NCBI GenBank assembly: GCA_905221605.1
Contig: CAJNDS010001702.1
Coordinates: 483,934-547,933, forward strand
Length of the DNA stretch: 64,000 nt
Direction: 5' to 3'
Origin: Symbiodinium natans
Lineage: Eukaryota; Sar; Dinophyceae; Suessiales; Symbiodiniaceae
A model generated the notes under the pieces. The model saw only the letters and a list, made by a program, of their open reading frames with translations, searched no databases and was not told the DNA's origin. Each line of letters opens with the position of its first letter. The stretch's first letter is position 1. This document shows positions 54,080-64,000 of the stretch, one piece after another. The position numbers and the translations under genes are program-made.

Positions 54080-54890
54080 CCCACCTCACCAAAAATTCTC
54101 AGGCCGCAGCACGCCCCTCCCGAGCTTCTTTGCTTCTCACCTCACCCAAAATTCTAAGGCTGCAGCACGGCCTCCTCTTTGCTCCCTAAATTCTGAGGCT
54201 GCAGCACGGCCTCCTCGGAGTCTTTGCTTCCCACCTCACCCAAAATCCTGTGGCTGCAGCACGGCCTTGCCGGGTTCTTTGCTTCCCACCTCACCCAAAA
54301 TTCTAAGGCTCCAGTACGGAGTTTGACTTTCGGCATGTGCATCTCGTTTGGAAGGATGTATTCAAGAGTGCCTTGCATCCCCACCCCACTTCCTCCGACC
54401 CCTGCGAACAGGTCAGAGTTTCAACCAGAACTTGGAGGGGGGCGCGGCTTCCCAGCCGCCTACAGACCTTGATCAGTCATAATGAACCAGAGCTTGCAAG
54501 GGCTGCAGCTTCCCAGTGACCTAGAAACTTGGACTTGCTGTGCTTTGTCCCAAAGCTTGGAAGAGGTGCCGCTTCCTAGTGACCTACAGACCTTGACTTT
54601 CGGCATGTGCATCTCCCAAAGGATACAATTGTGGAGTGCTGCAGCACGCCCTTCCCGGGGTGTTTGCTTCCCACCTCACCCAAAATTCTAAGGCACGCCC
54701 CCCCACCCGGGCTTCTTTGCTTCTCACTTCACCCAAAACTCTAAGGCTCCAGCACGGCCTCCCCGGGCTCTTTGCTTCCCACCTCACCCAAAATTCTGTG
54801 GCTGCAGCACGGCCTCCCCGGCCTCTTTGCTTCCCACCTCACCCAGAATTCTAAGGCTGCAGCACGCCCCCGCCGGGCTGTTTTGCTTCT
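54080..54890. repeat. About 56-bp tandem array (CACCTCACCCAAAATTCTAAGG unit) with an inserted unrelated segment
   Basis: About nine copies of CCCACCTCACCCAAAATTCT followed by AAGGCTGCAGCACGGCCTCC and TTTGCTT, split by a segment at 54320-54640. Confidence 0.85.
54480..54625 (+). pseudogene. Fragment of a leucine-rich / FNIP-type repeat gene
   Basis: Reads NQSLQGLQLPSDLETWT, then SQSLEEVPLPSDLQTLTFG. The NQSLEx(V)xLPSxLQTLTFG sentence is typical of FNIP/BspA-like leucine-rich repeats that are frequent in dinoflagellate proteins (recalled, not searched). A further LTFGMCIS piece lies at 54328. Too short and isolated to be a working gene. Confidence 0.5.
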
Positions 54891-57099
54891 CAAACTTGAT
54901 GTTGACGTCTATGGTGTTGCTAATATTTTTGTATCATGGTTTTCCTGTTGGCGTAGGGTGAAATTATAAGTCTATGATGTTTCTGACGTTTGTTTGATCT
55001 TTGTTTCTGTGGCTTTATTGAACCTACTCTGACAAGTTTTGAATCCCTACACCATATGTGTCAAACTTGATTTTGCTGAAAACCCAACAAATCACTACCC
55101 CATGTGTGTCAGACTTGATTTTGGTGTTTGTTTTGTATTGTTTTTCTTGTTTTTGCTTGTTCTTGCTCAGATTTAGACTTCTATTTTGTCGAATATGTTT
55201 GGCTTATAGTTTTTCTGTTGGCTCAGGGGGTTTAAGGTTTCAGAAATGCCGACCCGAAACGCCCCAGAGACCGCCCGGAACAGGCGCACTGGTAGCGTTT
55301 GGGCCGACGTTCCTGTGAAGGCCATGAGTGTAAGGGCTTCAGGGGATTTAATTTTACAGAAATACCGACCCGAAACGCCCCAGAGACCGCCCGGAACAGG
55401 CGCACTTGTAGCGTTTGGGCCGACGTTCCTGTTAAACCAAAAAACCCTAGCCGCTAAACCCCAAAAACCCCTAAACACTCTAAACTCTTATTTTAAACCC
55501 AACCCGAAACCTAAATCTAAACCGCGCCAATTACAACCCCAAAAATCCCTACACCACATGCGTCAAACTTGATTTTGACGTCTATGTTGTTGCTCTATTT
55601 CTGTTTTATGCTTTTTCTGTTGGCGTAGGGGGTAAGTATAAGTCTATGATTCTTCTGATCGTTGTTTGATCTTTGTTTTTGTGGCTTTATTGAACCTACT
55701 CTGACAAGTTTTGAATCCCTACACCATATGTGTCAAACTTGATTTTGCTGTCTGCTTTGATGTGTCATTGTTTGTGTTTGCTTTTGCTCAGTGTTTTGTA
55801 TGACTTTTGTTGTATGTGTGCATGTTTTTGTTCTTTTTGCAAATGAAAACCCAACAAATCACTACCCCATGTGTGTCAGACTTGATTTTGGTGTTTTTTT
55901 GTATTGTTTTTTTCTTGTTTTTGCTTGTTCTTGCTCAGCGTCTTGTGTGATTTCTAAGATATATCAATATTTTCTACTGTTTAATACCAACTAAAACCCA
56001 AAACATCTCTACACCACATGTGTCAAACTTGATTTAGACTTCTATTTGTCGAATATTTTTGGTTTATAGTTTTTCTGTTGGCTCAGGGGGTTTAAGGTTT
56101 CAGAAATGCCGACCCGAAACGCCCCAGAGACCGCCCGGAACAGGCGCACTGGTAGCGTTTGGGCCGACGTTCCTGTGAAGGCCATGAGTTTAAGGGCTTC
56201 ATGGGATTTAATTTTACAGAAATACCGACCCGAAACGCCCCAGAGACCGCCCGGAACAGGCGCACTGGTAGCGTGTGGGCCGACGTTCCTGTTAAACCTG
56301 AAAAAAACCTAGCCGCTAAACCCCTAAACCCCTAAACACTCTAAACTCTTATTTTAAACCCAACCCTAAACCTAAATCTAAACCGCGCCAATTACAACCC
56401 CAAAAATCCCTACACTACATGCGTCAAACTTGATTTTGACGTCTATGTTGTTGCTCTATTTCTGTTTTATGCTTTTTCTGTTGGCGTAGGGGGTAAGTAT
56501 AAGTCTATGATGCTTCTGATCTTTGTTTGATCTTTGTTTTGTGGCTTTATTGAACCTACTCTGACAAGTTTTGGATCCCCACACCATATGTGTCAAACTT
56601 GATTTTGCTGTCTGTTTTGATGTGTTCTTGTTTGTGTTTGTTTTTGCTCAGTGTTTTGCATGTTTTTTGTATGTATGAACATTTTTGTTCCTTCTGCAAA
56701 TGCAAAACCAACAAATCCCTACCCCACGTGTGTCAAACTTGATGTTGCTGTGTGTTTTGTGTGTGTTTCTTGTTCTTGCTCAAACTCTTGTGTAATTTTT
56801 AAGATATATCCATACTTGCTACTGTTTAATACCAATGAAAACCCAAAACATCCCGACTATGTCCCTCCCTTGCCAATCCCTCGCAGTCCCTTCCCGGTCC
56901 CTTCCCAGCCCCCGCCTTCCTGTCAAACGCTGCAGCCTTTCATGGCTCGACAGGGGCTCATACGGGCCACTCCCCTTTATTTGAGTCCCTCCCAATCCGT
57001 CGCAGTCTCTCCCAGTCCCTTCCCAGTCCCTTCAAGGTGACTGACTGCGAACAGCCAGGCGCGTACACTCGCATTCAGGTAGCATGTATTGCTGCTGTT

Positions 57100-57432
57100 T
57101 TAGTAGTATTCTGCCAGCGCCTGTTGGACAAGCGCGGCAGCCGGTGACTGCTTGAGCGTGTCCCTCCTCAGTTGGAGGCCGATGACTTGCAGGTGGCCCT
57201 TCGTGCGATTGGAGATGTCCAGCTGAAAAGCGGTGATCCCCGTCATGGTGTCTGCCAGGGGTCGTGTGGCGTGAAACCTGTGGATCATGTAGGGCTGCAT
57301 GATGATGGGAAGGAGGAGTTGTAGTGCTTCCACAAGCTTCATGTGTGGAAGCGGGGGCCTCCCTTCGTCTACCACTAGGCTCCCCAGCGCTGGCGACCAC
57401 TTCTGATAACACCAGTGGCCATCCTGTAGCCA
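57100..57432 (-). pseudogene. Coding-like segment downstream of the LINE fragment, unknown protein
   Basis: Open frame ending at 57100 with natural composition (YQKWSPALGSLVVDEG, MKLVEALQLLLPIIMQPYMI, FQLDISNR, ALVQQALAEYY). It does not match the intact LINE. It may be the flanking host gene or part of an unrelated one. No start codon of its own is convincing. Confidence 0.35.
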
Positions 57433-57439
57433 CTTGTTA

Positions 57440-58550
57440 CCATCATGGCGCCGAGACAGAGCGGCGAAACTGGGCACCCTTGTAGCAGGGAGCCGCAAGC
57501 GCGAAGAGGACGCCGACACGTGGCCCCGTCCACGATGATCCAGCGCTCCTGCTGGTCATAAAACCTCCCAATCACATCGAGCAATGGCGCCAGGCGCACC
57601 GGCGCACCCATCTGGCGCAAGCCTGAAGAGCCAGGTCCGGAGAGGCGCTGTCGAAGCACCTTCTCACGTCAGCTTTGCATCCCGCCAAAGGACCACCGCC
57701 ACGCTGCACGTACATCGCCTGTGTGAGCTCTGCACTAGAGCTTTTCGGGGAAAACTTGCGTATCCATTCACCCAGCTGCTGCACCAAACAGGCCGCACCC
57801 AGCCGCCAAGCGAGCGAGGCAATGGCCAAAGGACGAGAGCCACCATCGCCTTTCGGAATGAGGCAAATCCGCACTTGAGTCCACGCCTGAGGAATGGGAG
57901 CCCCCCCAAGCACGGCGTTCCACACAGCGAAGAAGTCTTCAGAGAGCAGGCGCTAGTGTCGGCCCGCCCAGCCATCGCAACCAGGAGCCTTACGCGCAGT
58001 GGCCCTCGCCCGCCGCAGCAAAGCGTGGCCCTCCAAGCGAAGGGAAGGGGCCTGCGCAGCTGTGATGTCGAGCTCGCCAAGAAGACGATGGAGAGCAGCA
58101 CCATCAGGACGCCGAAGCCGGTTCCGCCTGTCACCCCAAACCACCGCCGCAGCTTCTGCCTTTGCCTGGGGGTCGCCTGGGGATCCGGGTCCTCCGCAAA
58201 CAGTGGTAGCGCCGAGCACGAAGTCGAGCGTCCGAGTCCGCCTCAGTGGCCGGCAGGCCCAGCCCACATCCCTCAACCGGGCAGCGCCAAACGCAGGTGT
58301 CAGGATTGAAGGGAACCAAGCACACGCGGTTGGTCCTCAAGTTAAGCTCAGCCTTGAGGTCTGGGTGGAAGTTGTCGATGTGCCTTTGCTTCTTTTGAAC
58401 CCACCACTTGACTTTGCCTGTTTTCCAAAAGCACTCCGGGCAAGTCCAGCCCGACAAGGTCCGTCGCCTCGTTGGCGCCGGCTCAGCAGCATTTTCTCCA
58501 TGGCACCCCGCCAAATCGGCCTCGTCGAAGTCAAGGTTGTCGGTCGCGCC
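57440..58550 (-). pseudogene. Truncated LINE related to the intact one: zinc fingers plus RT fragment
   Basis: Starts at about 58550 in an ORF1-like frame with two Cys fingers ([28 protein letters not shown]) that match the intact LINE ORF1. A deletion then leads into a pre-RT segment (KAPGCDGWAG) and RT with VRICLIPKGDGGSRPLAIAS, motif A CKADVRRCFDSA and motif B SLLQGCPVSP. Frames shift between pieces. The endonuclease, motif C and RNase H are missing. No target duplication is apparent. Confidence 0.75.
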
Positions 58551-58555
58551 CTAAA

Positions 58556-59236
58556 GTAGCGCGCCGACCACAAAACTGTAAGGTGTTGCGAGCTTTCCAA
58601 AAAGGCTGCCAGACCAAGAATTCCTTTGTCCTTCAGATCTGGATCATCTTGTGCAATGCAGAGCTTGTCAAGGAAGACCACAAGCGGTCTTCTCAAGAGG
58701 GTTCGGATGCGTTGTCAGAAGAAGAAGAACCACAGGAAGACCAGGTAGACACAGAAGCTATTCAAATGAATCTCAACGCCATCCCCATACTTGGGGGCAG
58801 TGTCCTTTAGTGGAGCATGTCATGGGCCCAGATGAGTCTGAGTCTATGCTGAGTTCAAAACTTTGTTCAAAGTTCAGCAATTGTCAGTTGGTCTACATAG
58901 GCCAAGAACCAACGAGCACATCAGAGTTGCTACCATCGCCGCCCGGGAGTTGAAAATAAACAACATGGTGCAGAGCTTCAACCATCGAGACGTGGCCCAG
59001 TCATGGCTCAAGAAATGGTCGTAACTAGTTGTCTTGAAGCTCAACTCAAAATCTGCCTTGCCCGATGAATTGCTGGCCCAACGCTTGCCCATTCCACTTA
59101 GGCCTTCACCTAGCGTCACAGCCCTCAACAGCGCCTCTTTGAGGTCTGTACGAAGCTGCGGGCCCTCATCGCTCAAGGTCCCAGACTTCCGCATTTTGGG
59201 CCGCTTGGGCGGAGGATCCCCGGGCCTGAGGTCCAC
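58556..59236 (-). pseudogene. Decayed membrane/TIR-like gene, second family member
   Basis: Exon-like frame 59236-58874 has YDHFLSHDWATSRW followed by hydrophobic LCTMLFIFNSRAAMVATLMC. A second piece (about 58806-58556) has the hydrophobic SFCVYLVFLWFFFF, an in-frame [34 protein letters not shown] and [26 protein letters not shown] and LWSPRYF are, from memory, signature segments of a dinoflagellate TIR-like family. The expected following segment (SRLWCTYE-type) is absent; the LINE fragment begins instead. The TGA and missing end mark it as a pseudogene. Confidence 0.6.
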
Positions 59237-59399
59237 CTACACGGCACTTTCAGAAGGCAGGGACCATGTCTCAGGGCCAGTGGCCACCATGAAATGCGAC
59301 ATGGCTCAAAAGACTTCGAGCAGCAGTGCAAAACGAATTAACAACAGCAACTTTGAGCCTCTGAGTCACGCCAGGAAATCAGTCAGCTCATGATCAAAG

Positions 59400-60560
59400 G
59401 CTTGGACTTTCCAAGGGAAGAAAATGCAAGCATAGGAGGTGTACTATGCCGCAAACAAGGCTTTCCTGGGGCAAAATAAGGAGTGGGAGCGGCAGTTACC
59501 TGCCCTTAATTCGCACGAAACGCAGGAAAAACGCTAGCATCTGGAAAACAGAACCCCGGCTGGGAAACAGGATCATGGCAGGAAAATAGGATCTAGGAAA
59601 CAGGATCTGGGAAACAGGATGCTCCAATGAACTATGACTTCTTCATGACAAACCGAACCACAATGTCCTGGGTAGGTAAGTGTAACTAGGAGTTTCGGCG
59701 AGTGTATATTTCGGCTGACATCGTGGAGAAACTAGGAAATAAACAAACTGTCGTACTGGCTCAATCCGAAGCTCCCACCCCCTAAATCGCAAACCCAATA
59801 ACATCGCACACAGATGTCTCCTGGCATGTATCAGCTCTGATGGTCATGTTCGTGGAGACGGCGTCTCTAAGAGGCCGTGCGAGTAACCACAATTTCTGGG
59901 GCTCGGGGTGGGAGGTGGGGGGGGAGGTGGGGGGGGGGGGGGGGGGGGGGGGGGGGTAATCACGTGACTTGGGACTGCACACCTGCAACTCCAAAGCCTG
60001 AACCCCTAACACCCAAAGACCTAAACCCTTGCTGTTTTATTTTTCAGCAAAACGCGCCCGCGCCTGGGCGACAGCGCAATTTTCAAGCAAAAAAATGTGT
60101 CTGAAACTTCAAAACAAGACCCCTTACAAAACACAACAAACAAACGATCCATAAACCCCAAAAGAATAGTCCAAGCAGTGCAAATCCAAATTCTGAAACC
60201 TGAATGAACCTTAAACCCTGAAGAAGAATCAACTTGAGGCCACTTTCAGGATCCAGTGCACAAGTCTGTTGAATTACAACTGAACAATTTCAGAAAATCA
60301 TGCCTGCGCTGTGGCGAGCACTATTTCGAACCTGAACTGCCGAATCCACAACGCAGAAAAACTGTCTGAAAATCATCATTTGAAAGTTCAACATGGAGAA
60401 TGAAGCAAAACGTGCCCGCGCCCAGGCGAAAGCGCAAATTCGAGCAAAAAACGCGTCCAAAACTTCAAAAAAAAGGACCTCCTGGAAAAAAATAATAACA
60501 AAAAACGATCAGACTTCGAGCGAAAATGCATTTTTCCGAAGAATTCCTCTTTATCAACAA
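59400..60560. other. Intergenic, G run and a diverged basic-coding direct repeat
   Basis: GGAAACAGGATC repeats near 59560-59620, a G run at about 59930-59956, and a duplicated stretch at 60048-60120 / 60395-60480 whose plus frame reads AKRARAQAKAQIRAKNASKT. No complete gene is visible. Confidence 0.4.
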
Positions 60561-60565
60561 ATTTA

Positions 60566-60934
60566 TTAAAGAACCGTTTGCGTATTTCCCTTTTTCTGCT
60601 TTTCATATTCTGCCTCAATCTCCACATAATTGGCTCCCTTTCGCTCTCTCTTCTCTTCTCGCTTGGTTATATTCCTTCTAGTTTTTCTTGTAGCTAAAGC
60701 CGTCAAACTCTTTAACATCTTTGGTCGCACAACACGATTTCCACACTCGTTTCTCCATCCTTCCATATTAAAAAGTCTAGTCTTTGACACGGTGAGAATG
60801 AAACAACTCTCTAATAATTTGAACTCTTGAATTAAATCATTAGAACATTGTATGGGGACTATCAGACGCCTTCTTCCAAAAGCAGACCATGACCACATTC
60901 TGTTGATGCGCTTATGGAAGCACACGGGGCACAA
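60566..60934 (-). CDS. Uncharacterised ORF in an AT-rich island
   Basis: A minus frame with plausible protein composition: CPVCFHKRINRMWSW, CSNDLIQEFKLLESCFIL, a Lys/Arg/Glu-rich end (TKREEKRERKGANYVEIEAE). The first ATG lies 14 codons in (MWSWSAFG). The island at about 60480-61440 is visibly poorer in G+C than its surroundings, and further coding-like minus pieces lie at 61030-61440 in other frames (CSKTKVKVSTRQKGKIV, RSPNIHPNYICSEDKRKR). It could be a broken foreign gene. Family unknown. Confidence 0.35.
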   Translation of the reverse strand: MCPVCFHKRINRMWSWSAFGRRRLIVPIQCSNDLIQEFKLLESCFILTVSKTRLFNMEGWRNECGNRVVRPKMLKSLTALATRKTRRNITKREEKRERKGANYVEIEAEYEKQKKGNTQTVL

Positions 60935-62684
60935 ACAACAGTCTAGATTGAGAATATTATTTGAGATACAATATTTTCCTTCGTCTTGCTCTGATGATTT
61001 AAAATATTACACATTCACAATTTTTATTTTCTATTTTCGCACTTTTCGGTGTTCATCTATGTTGTTCTGATAATGTTGTTTTTTTGCTACTATTTTTCCT
61101 TTCTGTCTTGTTGATACCTTTACTTTTGTCTTGCTACATAGTCTGTCTCGGTTCATAGGGCTAATATTGGCATTAGGCTTGTATTCCTTGTGTTCTTCCT
61201 CAGTTCTAATAGGTGGAGTGACACCAATAAAACAAGACAGAAGCGTAAAAGCAGTGTCCAGTTGTCGTGTCGATCTGGGAGACCCGCGACATTGCATCGG
61301 GATACCAGTTCATCTTGAGGGTGTACCCTTTTCCGTTTGTCTTCGGAGCAAATATAATTCGGATGAATATTAGGTGAACGTAGAGCCTCAAACTGCTTAG
61401 AACGCACTGGCACTGTAGGGCGTTTTTCCAAATATCCATTTTAAATGTATTTTAGAAGGGTTTTGGAAAGTTGCAAGATTGCTGGAATTGCTGTGGGCAC
61501 ACTGCCTTGGAGAATTGGGGGGCGGGCGCAGAGCTTGCGTGCGAGGGAGGTGGAAATTCCTCTCCTTGTGGGCCCACTGGGGAGCACCCTGCAACGATCC
61601 CATAAGAGAGAGGGAGCCCACCTTTTGTCTGCGTCTTTGTCACGCGCAAGACGTCGGCTTTCTTGCATGGAGCAGGCGCGCGCGTCCTCGCTCACCAGGT
61701 TTTGGCCTTTAATCATCCTCGCAGCAGCCTATGGAGACGGCTTGGCGCCTGGCTGCATGTGTGACGCGGAGGCTCAGTAATTGGTGCCGATAGGTCCTCG
61801 ACCTTGAAGTTTAGGGGCTTGAGGGTCGAGGGGGTTCACCCTTGATTGCAAAGCCGACGCCGGAGCAGATCCAGGGAAGTCGCAGGCGAGACATCTAGAC
61901 CGCAAACAATCGATTTGCAACAATGATGCTGCCTGGTGCTCCATATTGCAACATATTACTTAAAGCACAATTTGTCAGCTTGCTGCTTGTGCAGCCCTGA
62001 TTGTCGAAAGCAGTATTCCTTTTTGGCAAGCACAGCTGGCCCGAGGACGCCACGGAAAGCCCCAAGCGCCCATGTGTAAATTTATACAAGGTCAGCATTG
62101 TTTGACTTAAGCCACGGCAACATCCCAGTTTATAATGCAGTTCAACTGTGCTCTCCTGTCTTGGAAAATTTGATGCGTGAATTAAGCTTGGTATATTTTC
62201 TCGACGGAGGGGTTTAAACAACTTGGGAAGGGCTGCCTGAAAGCCACCCGTGGCACTGTGTGTCTGCGCTCTGCACTAAGTCAATGTTTCGTGGCCGCGA
62301 ACCGCATCAAAACTTTGGCAGTTAGATGTCGGGTCGTCCGCGTGAAGTCAGGCATGTGCCAAGTTTCACTTCTGACAACTTAGCGCTCGCTCAGTTGCGT
62401 ACAACCTGCGTGGGCCATGGAAGCTTGGTCTTCGGCGATTCTTGACATTACAAAATCCTGTCCCAAACTTGGGGCCCGTAAGGCCAAAAGGAAACCTAGC
62501 CTTTGTTCTGCATTCCTTGCCAGGTCGCAGCCTTTGCGATAATGTCTTGGGCTTGCTCGGTGGATGCAGCAGTTGCGCGTCATGCGCAAGCTGGCCAAAT
62601 GATGTCACATAGCCTTGACACACTGGCGGATCTGACAGGTCTCCGTGGCTGCTGATAAGGCTGGGTTGCGAGCTTCAGCGCGCG

Positions 62685-62912
62685 ATGCTGTATTGGTCAG
62701 AAGCAGCCTGTAAGGTTCTGGAGCCATCCACACCATCGCAAGGCTTCTTTCGGCCTTTGACGCCTCCGCTGTCAGAGTCTGAACCTCTTGCCTTGCTGCA
62801 GGCAGGAAGCACAGACTACGATGCCCACAGGGTGCTCTTCAGCCAAGACCCAAAAAATAGCTTCAGGAGACAGTTGTACACGCTGCGCGTGGACTGCCTT
62901 GGCCCGGCTTGA
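62685..62912 (+). CDS. Exon-like segment, unknown protein
   Basis: Plus frame reads WSEAACKVLEPSTPSQGFF, then PLSESEPLALLQAGSTDYDA, then RRQLYTLRVDCLGPA and stop at 62910. Composition looks coding, but splice context is unclear. Between 61450 and 62680 I see only weak frames. Confidence 0.3.
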   Translation: MLYWSEAACKVLEPSTPSQGFFRPLTPPLSESEPLALLQAGSTDYDAHRVLFSQDPKNSFRRQLYTLRVDCLGPA

Positions 62913-63381
62913 ACTTTAAGAAAGTTCGAAGGGGTTCTTAAAATGCTCGGGGGTTCAGGAGTTCCATGAGAATCCTAGAATCCCCAGGAACTTTCGCGCC
63001 CATGGCCAGGCAGGTCAGGCCAAGGAATCCAATTTCCAGCATGTGAAGTCCATTCACATTCAACAGTATCCCAAGTTAGCAAGAAGCTTGGGGGACGTAT
63101 TGGGCCATTGAGAGCTTGGGAGTGGCTTGGGCCTTGATCTCATTCGTGACCCTCAGACCAGGCATGCTACCGCACTTCGAAGTCTCAGAAAGCCTTCGTA
63201 TGTAAGAAGCTCACATGCAGCTCGCTCCACGTGATCTGCGCAGTCAGTAGGTGAGGGTCATAAGTCATAAATGAGGCGCCAGGCTCACCCATCGCCTCCA
63301 ATGATCACTTCTTGTGTGGTTGCCCATTCACGTAAGAGCATTGCACAATCCTGAAGGTCTTATGCTATTTGTTTCGTCTAG

Positions 63382-63462
63382 GAGTTGGACATCGGCGACA
63401 TCGCAGACGCCGCCCATGCTTTGGCCTGGAAGCCCAGATGCTCTGCGCCATGCGACTCAGCT
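63382..63462 (+). CDS. Exon-like 81-nt segment, unknown protein
   Basis: Preceded by TTTCGTCTAG and followed by the canonical donor GTGAGC. It encodes 27 residues starting ELDIGDIADAAHALAWKP. Confidence 0.4.
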
Positions 63463-63755
63463 GTGAGCCACGACGCTTCGCAGGAGCCACAAGGTGTGGA
63501 GACAGTGGAGACATTGACGCCCGAGCTCCCTCTTCTCTGAGCAGTCGAGCATGTTTTTCCTTGAGGTTTTGTTTTGTAGGAGAAGTGAGCTTGCGTAGGT
63601 GGCGTCAACTGGGTTTTCCAGTTTTACTTTTGACTCTTGGCTTAAGGTCAAGAGAGCTGAGAAAGCACTAAGAAGGCAGGACAACTGCACGTCGCTTTGT
63701 GTGACCGAGAAAGTGCTGTGCAAGTGCGAAGCTGCCACGTGTTGTGCGTGAAGCA

Positions 63756-64000
63756 TAGCAAGTGGGCCAGCGTCGCCTGACAGACTTGAGCAAGGTCTTA
63801 GGGACGGTAGAAGTAGAGGCCAGGGTGTTGAGACTCCAGGGCAAGGCTCAGACCCATGGGGGGCGTACTTGCAACAGCAGCAGCAAGCCAGACAGCAAGC
63901 AGCGCAGCGTGCGCAACAGTACATGGGCATGCAGGCACATGCGTGTCAGTTTCTGCCGGTTCCAGCTGGGGGAATTGACAGTGAGTTGTCCTCTCTGAGT
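63756..64000 (+). CDS. Partial Gln-rich coding exon running off the right edge
   Basis: Plus frame SPDRLEQGLRDGRSRGQGVE, GSDPWGAYLQQQQQARQQAA, QYMGMQAHACQFLPVPAGGI continues to the window end without a stop. The 5' exon boundary is not certain. Probably belongs with the preceding exon, but the phase of the join could not be settled. Confidence 0.45.

Larger units (their letters stand above)
52720..56860. repeat. AT-rich higher-order satellite, second and third blocks
   Basis: The same unit as at 36640-38225, in at least three larger cycles, each containing the paired GC-rich insert (53383, 55246, 56106) whose short frame MPTRNAPETARNRRTG is shared by copies because they are repeats, not because it is a known gene. 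Interrupted at 54080-54890 by another array. Confidence 0.85.

Noticed and set aside
37558-56312. Conserved MPTRNAPETARNRRTG frame repeated four times as a small gene family
   Set aside because: The conservation is explained by the satellite unit that contains it; each copy includes an internal DNA duplication of the same GC-rich segment and no flanking gene signals.
62930-63000. Possible inverted repeat GAAAGTTC...GAACTTTC
   Set aside because: Only short arms match and the loop is not repeated elsewhere; could be chance.
1-64000. tRNA, rRNA or spliced-leader genes
   Set aside because: No cloverleaf, conserved rRNA segment or recognisable dinoflagellate spliced-leader sequence was seen on either strand by eye; short ncRNAs could still be missed.

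Overview
The window looks like nuclear DNA of a dinoflagellate. Plant/dinoflagellate-type telomere-like heptamers (TTTAGGG / CCCTAAA) are scattered through it as short interstitial arrays, including inside introns. Exons are small, and several introns use GC-AG borders with AG|G acceptors. Two loci encode fragments of a multi-membrane-span / TIR-like protein family that I recall as strongly expanded in dinoflagellates. No rRNA, tRNA, CRISPR array or bacterial operon was recognised. All identifications were made by eye, without any database search.

Layout. 1-3740: telomere-like repeats, a 521-bp element with 26-bp perfect terminal inverted repeats, and small foldbacks. 3741-6440 (minus): a gene whose 3' half is built from near-identical 81-nt, phase-0 cassette exons. 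6500-9500: intergenic, with foldback elements. 9523-16639 (plus): a complete, young LTR retrotransposon. It has 299-bp LTRs differing at one base, a 5-bp target duplication, a half-tRNA-iMet-type primer site and a polypurine tract. It carries WW, S1-like and CCCH zinc-finger coding but no visible pol. 17908-28448 (minus): a membrane/TIR-like gene split by a nearly 8-kb LINE (18293-26267) flanked by a perfect 14-bp target duplication. The LINE encodes OTU-protease, zinc-finger, APE endonuclease, RT and RNase H domains. 28500-36600: mostly repeats with a few exon-like pieces.

36640-39580 and 50166-56860 hold related satellite blocks. 40800-46900 is repeat-rich (microsatellite, hairpin array, 43-45-bp tandem array). 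47840-52339 (plus): a gene with about five tandem copies of a SAP-like domain exon, separated by introns of only 41-43 nt with GC donors, then a final large intron swallowed by a composite satellite. 57100-59236 (minus): a decayed relative of the LINE joined to a decayed relative of the TIR-like gene. 59400-64000: an AT-rich island and the 5' part of an unidentified gene running off the right edge.

The most noteworthy points are five. The pol-less LTR element has a gag-like protein with unusual host-type domains. The OTU-bearing LINE has a stop-start ORF overlap and is fused in frame to a host exon. Both LINE copies abut related host genes just before the expected WCxxE motif. Two genes were built by symmetric exon duplication. 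A modular satellite occurs in the same module order at two loci.
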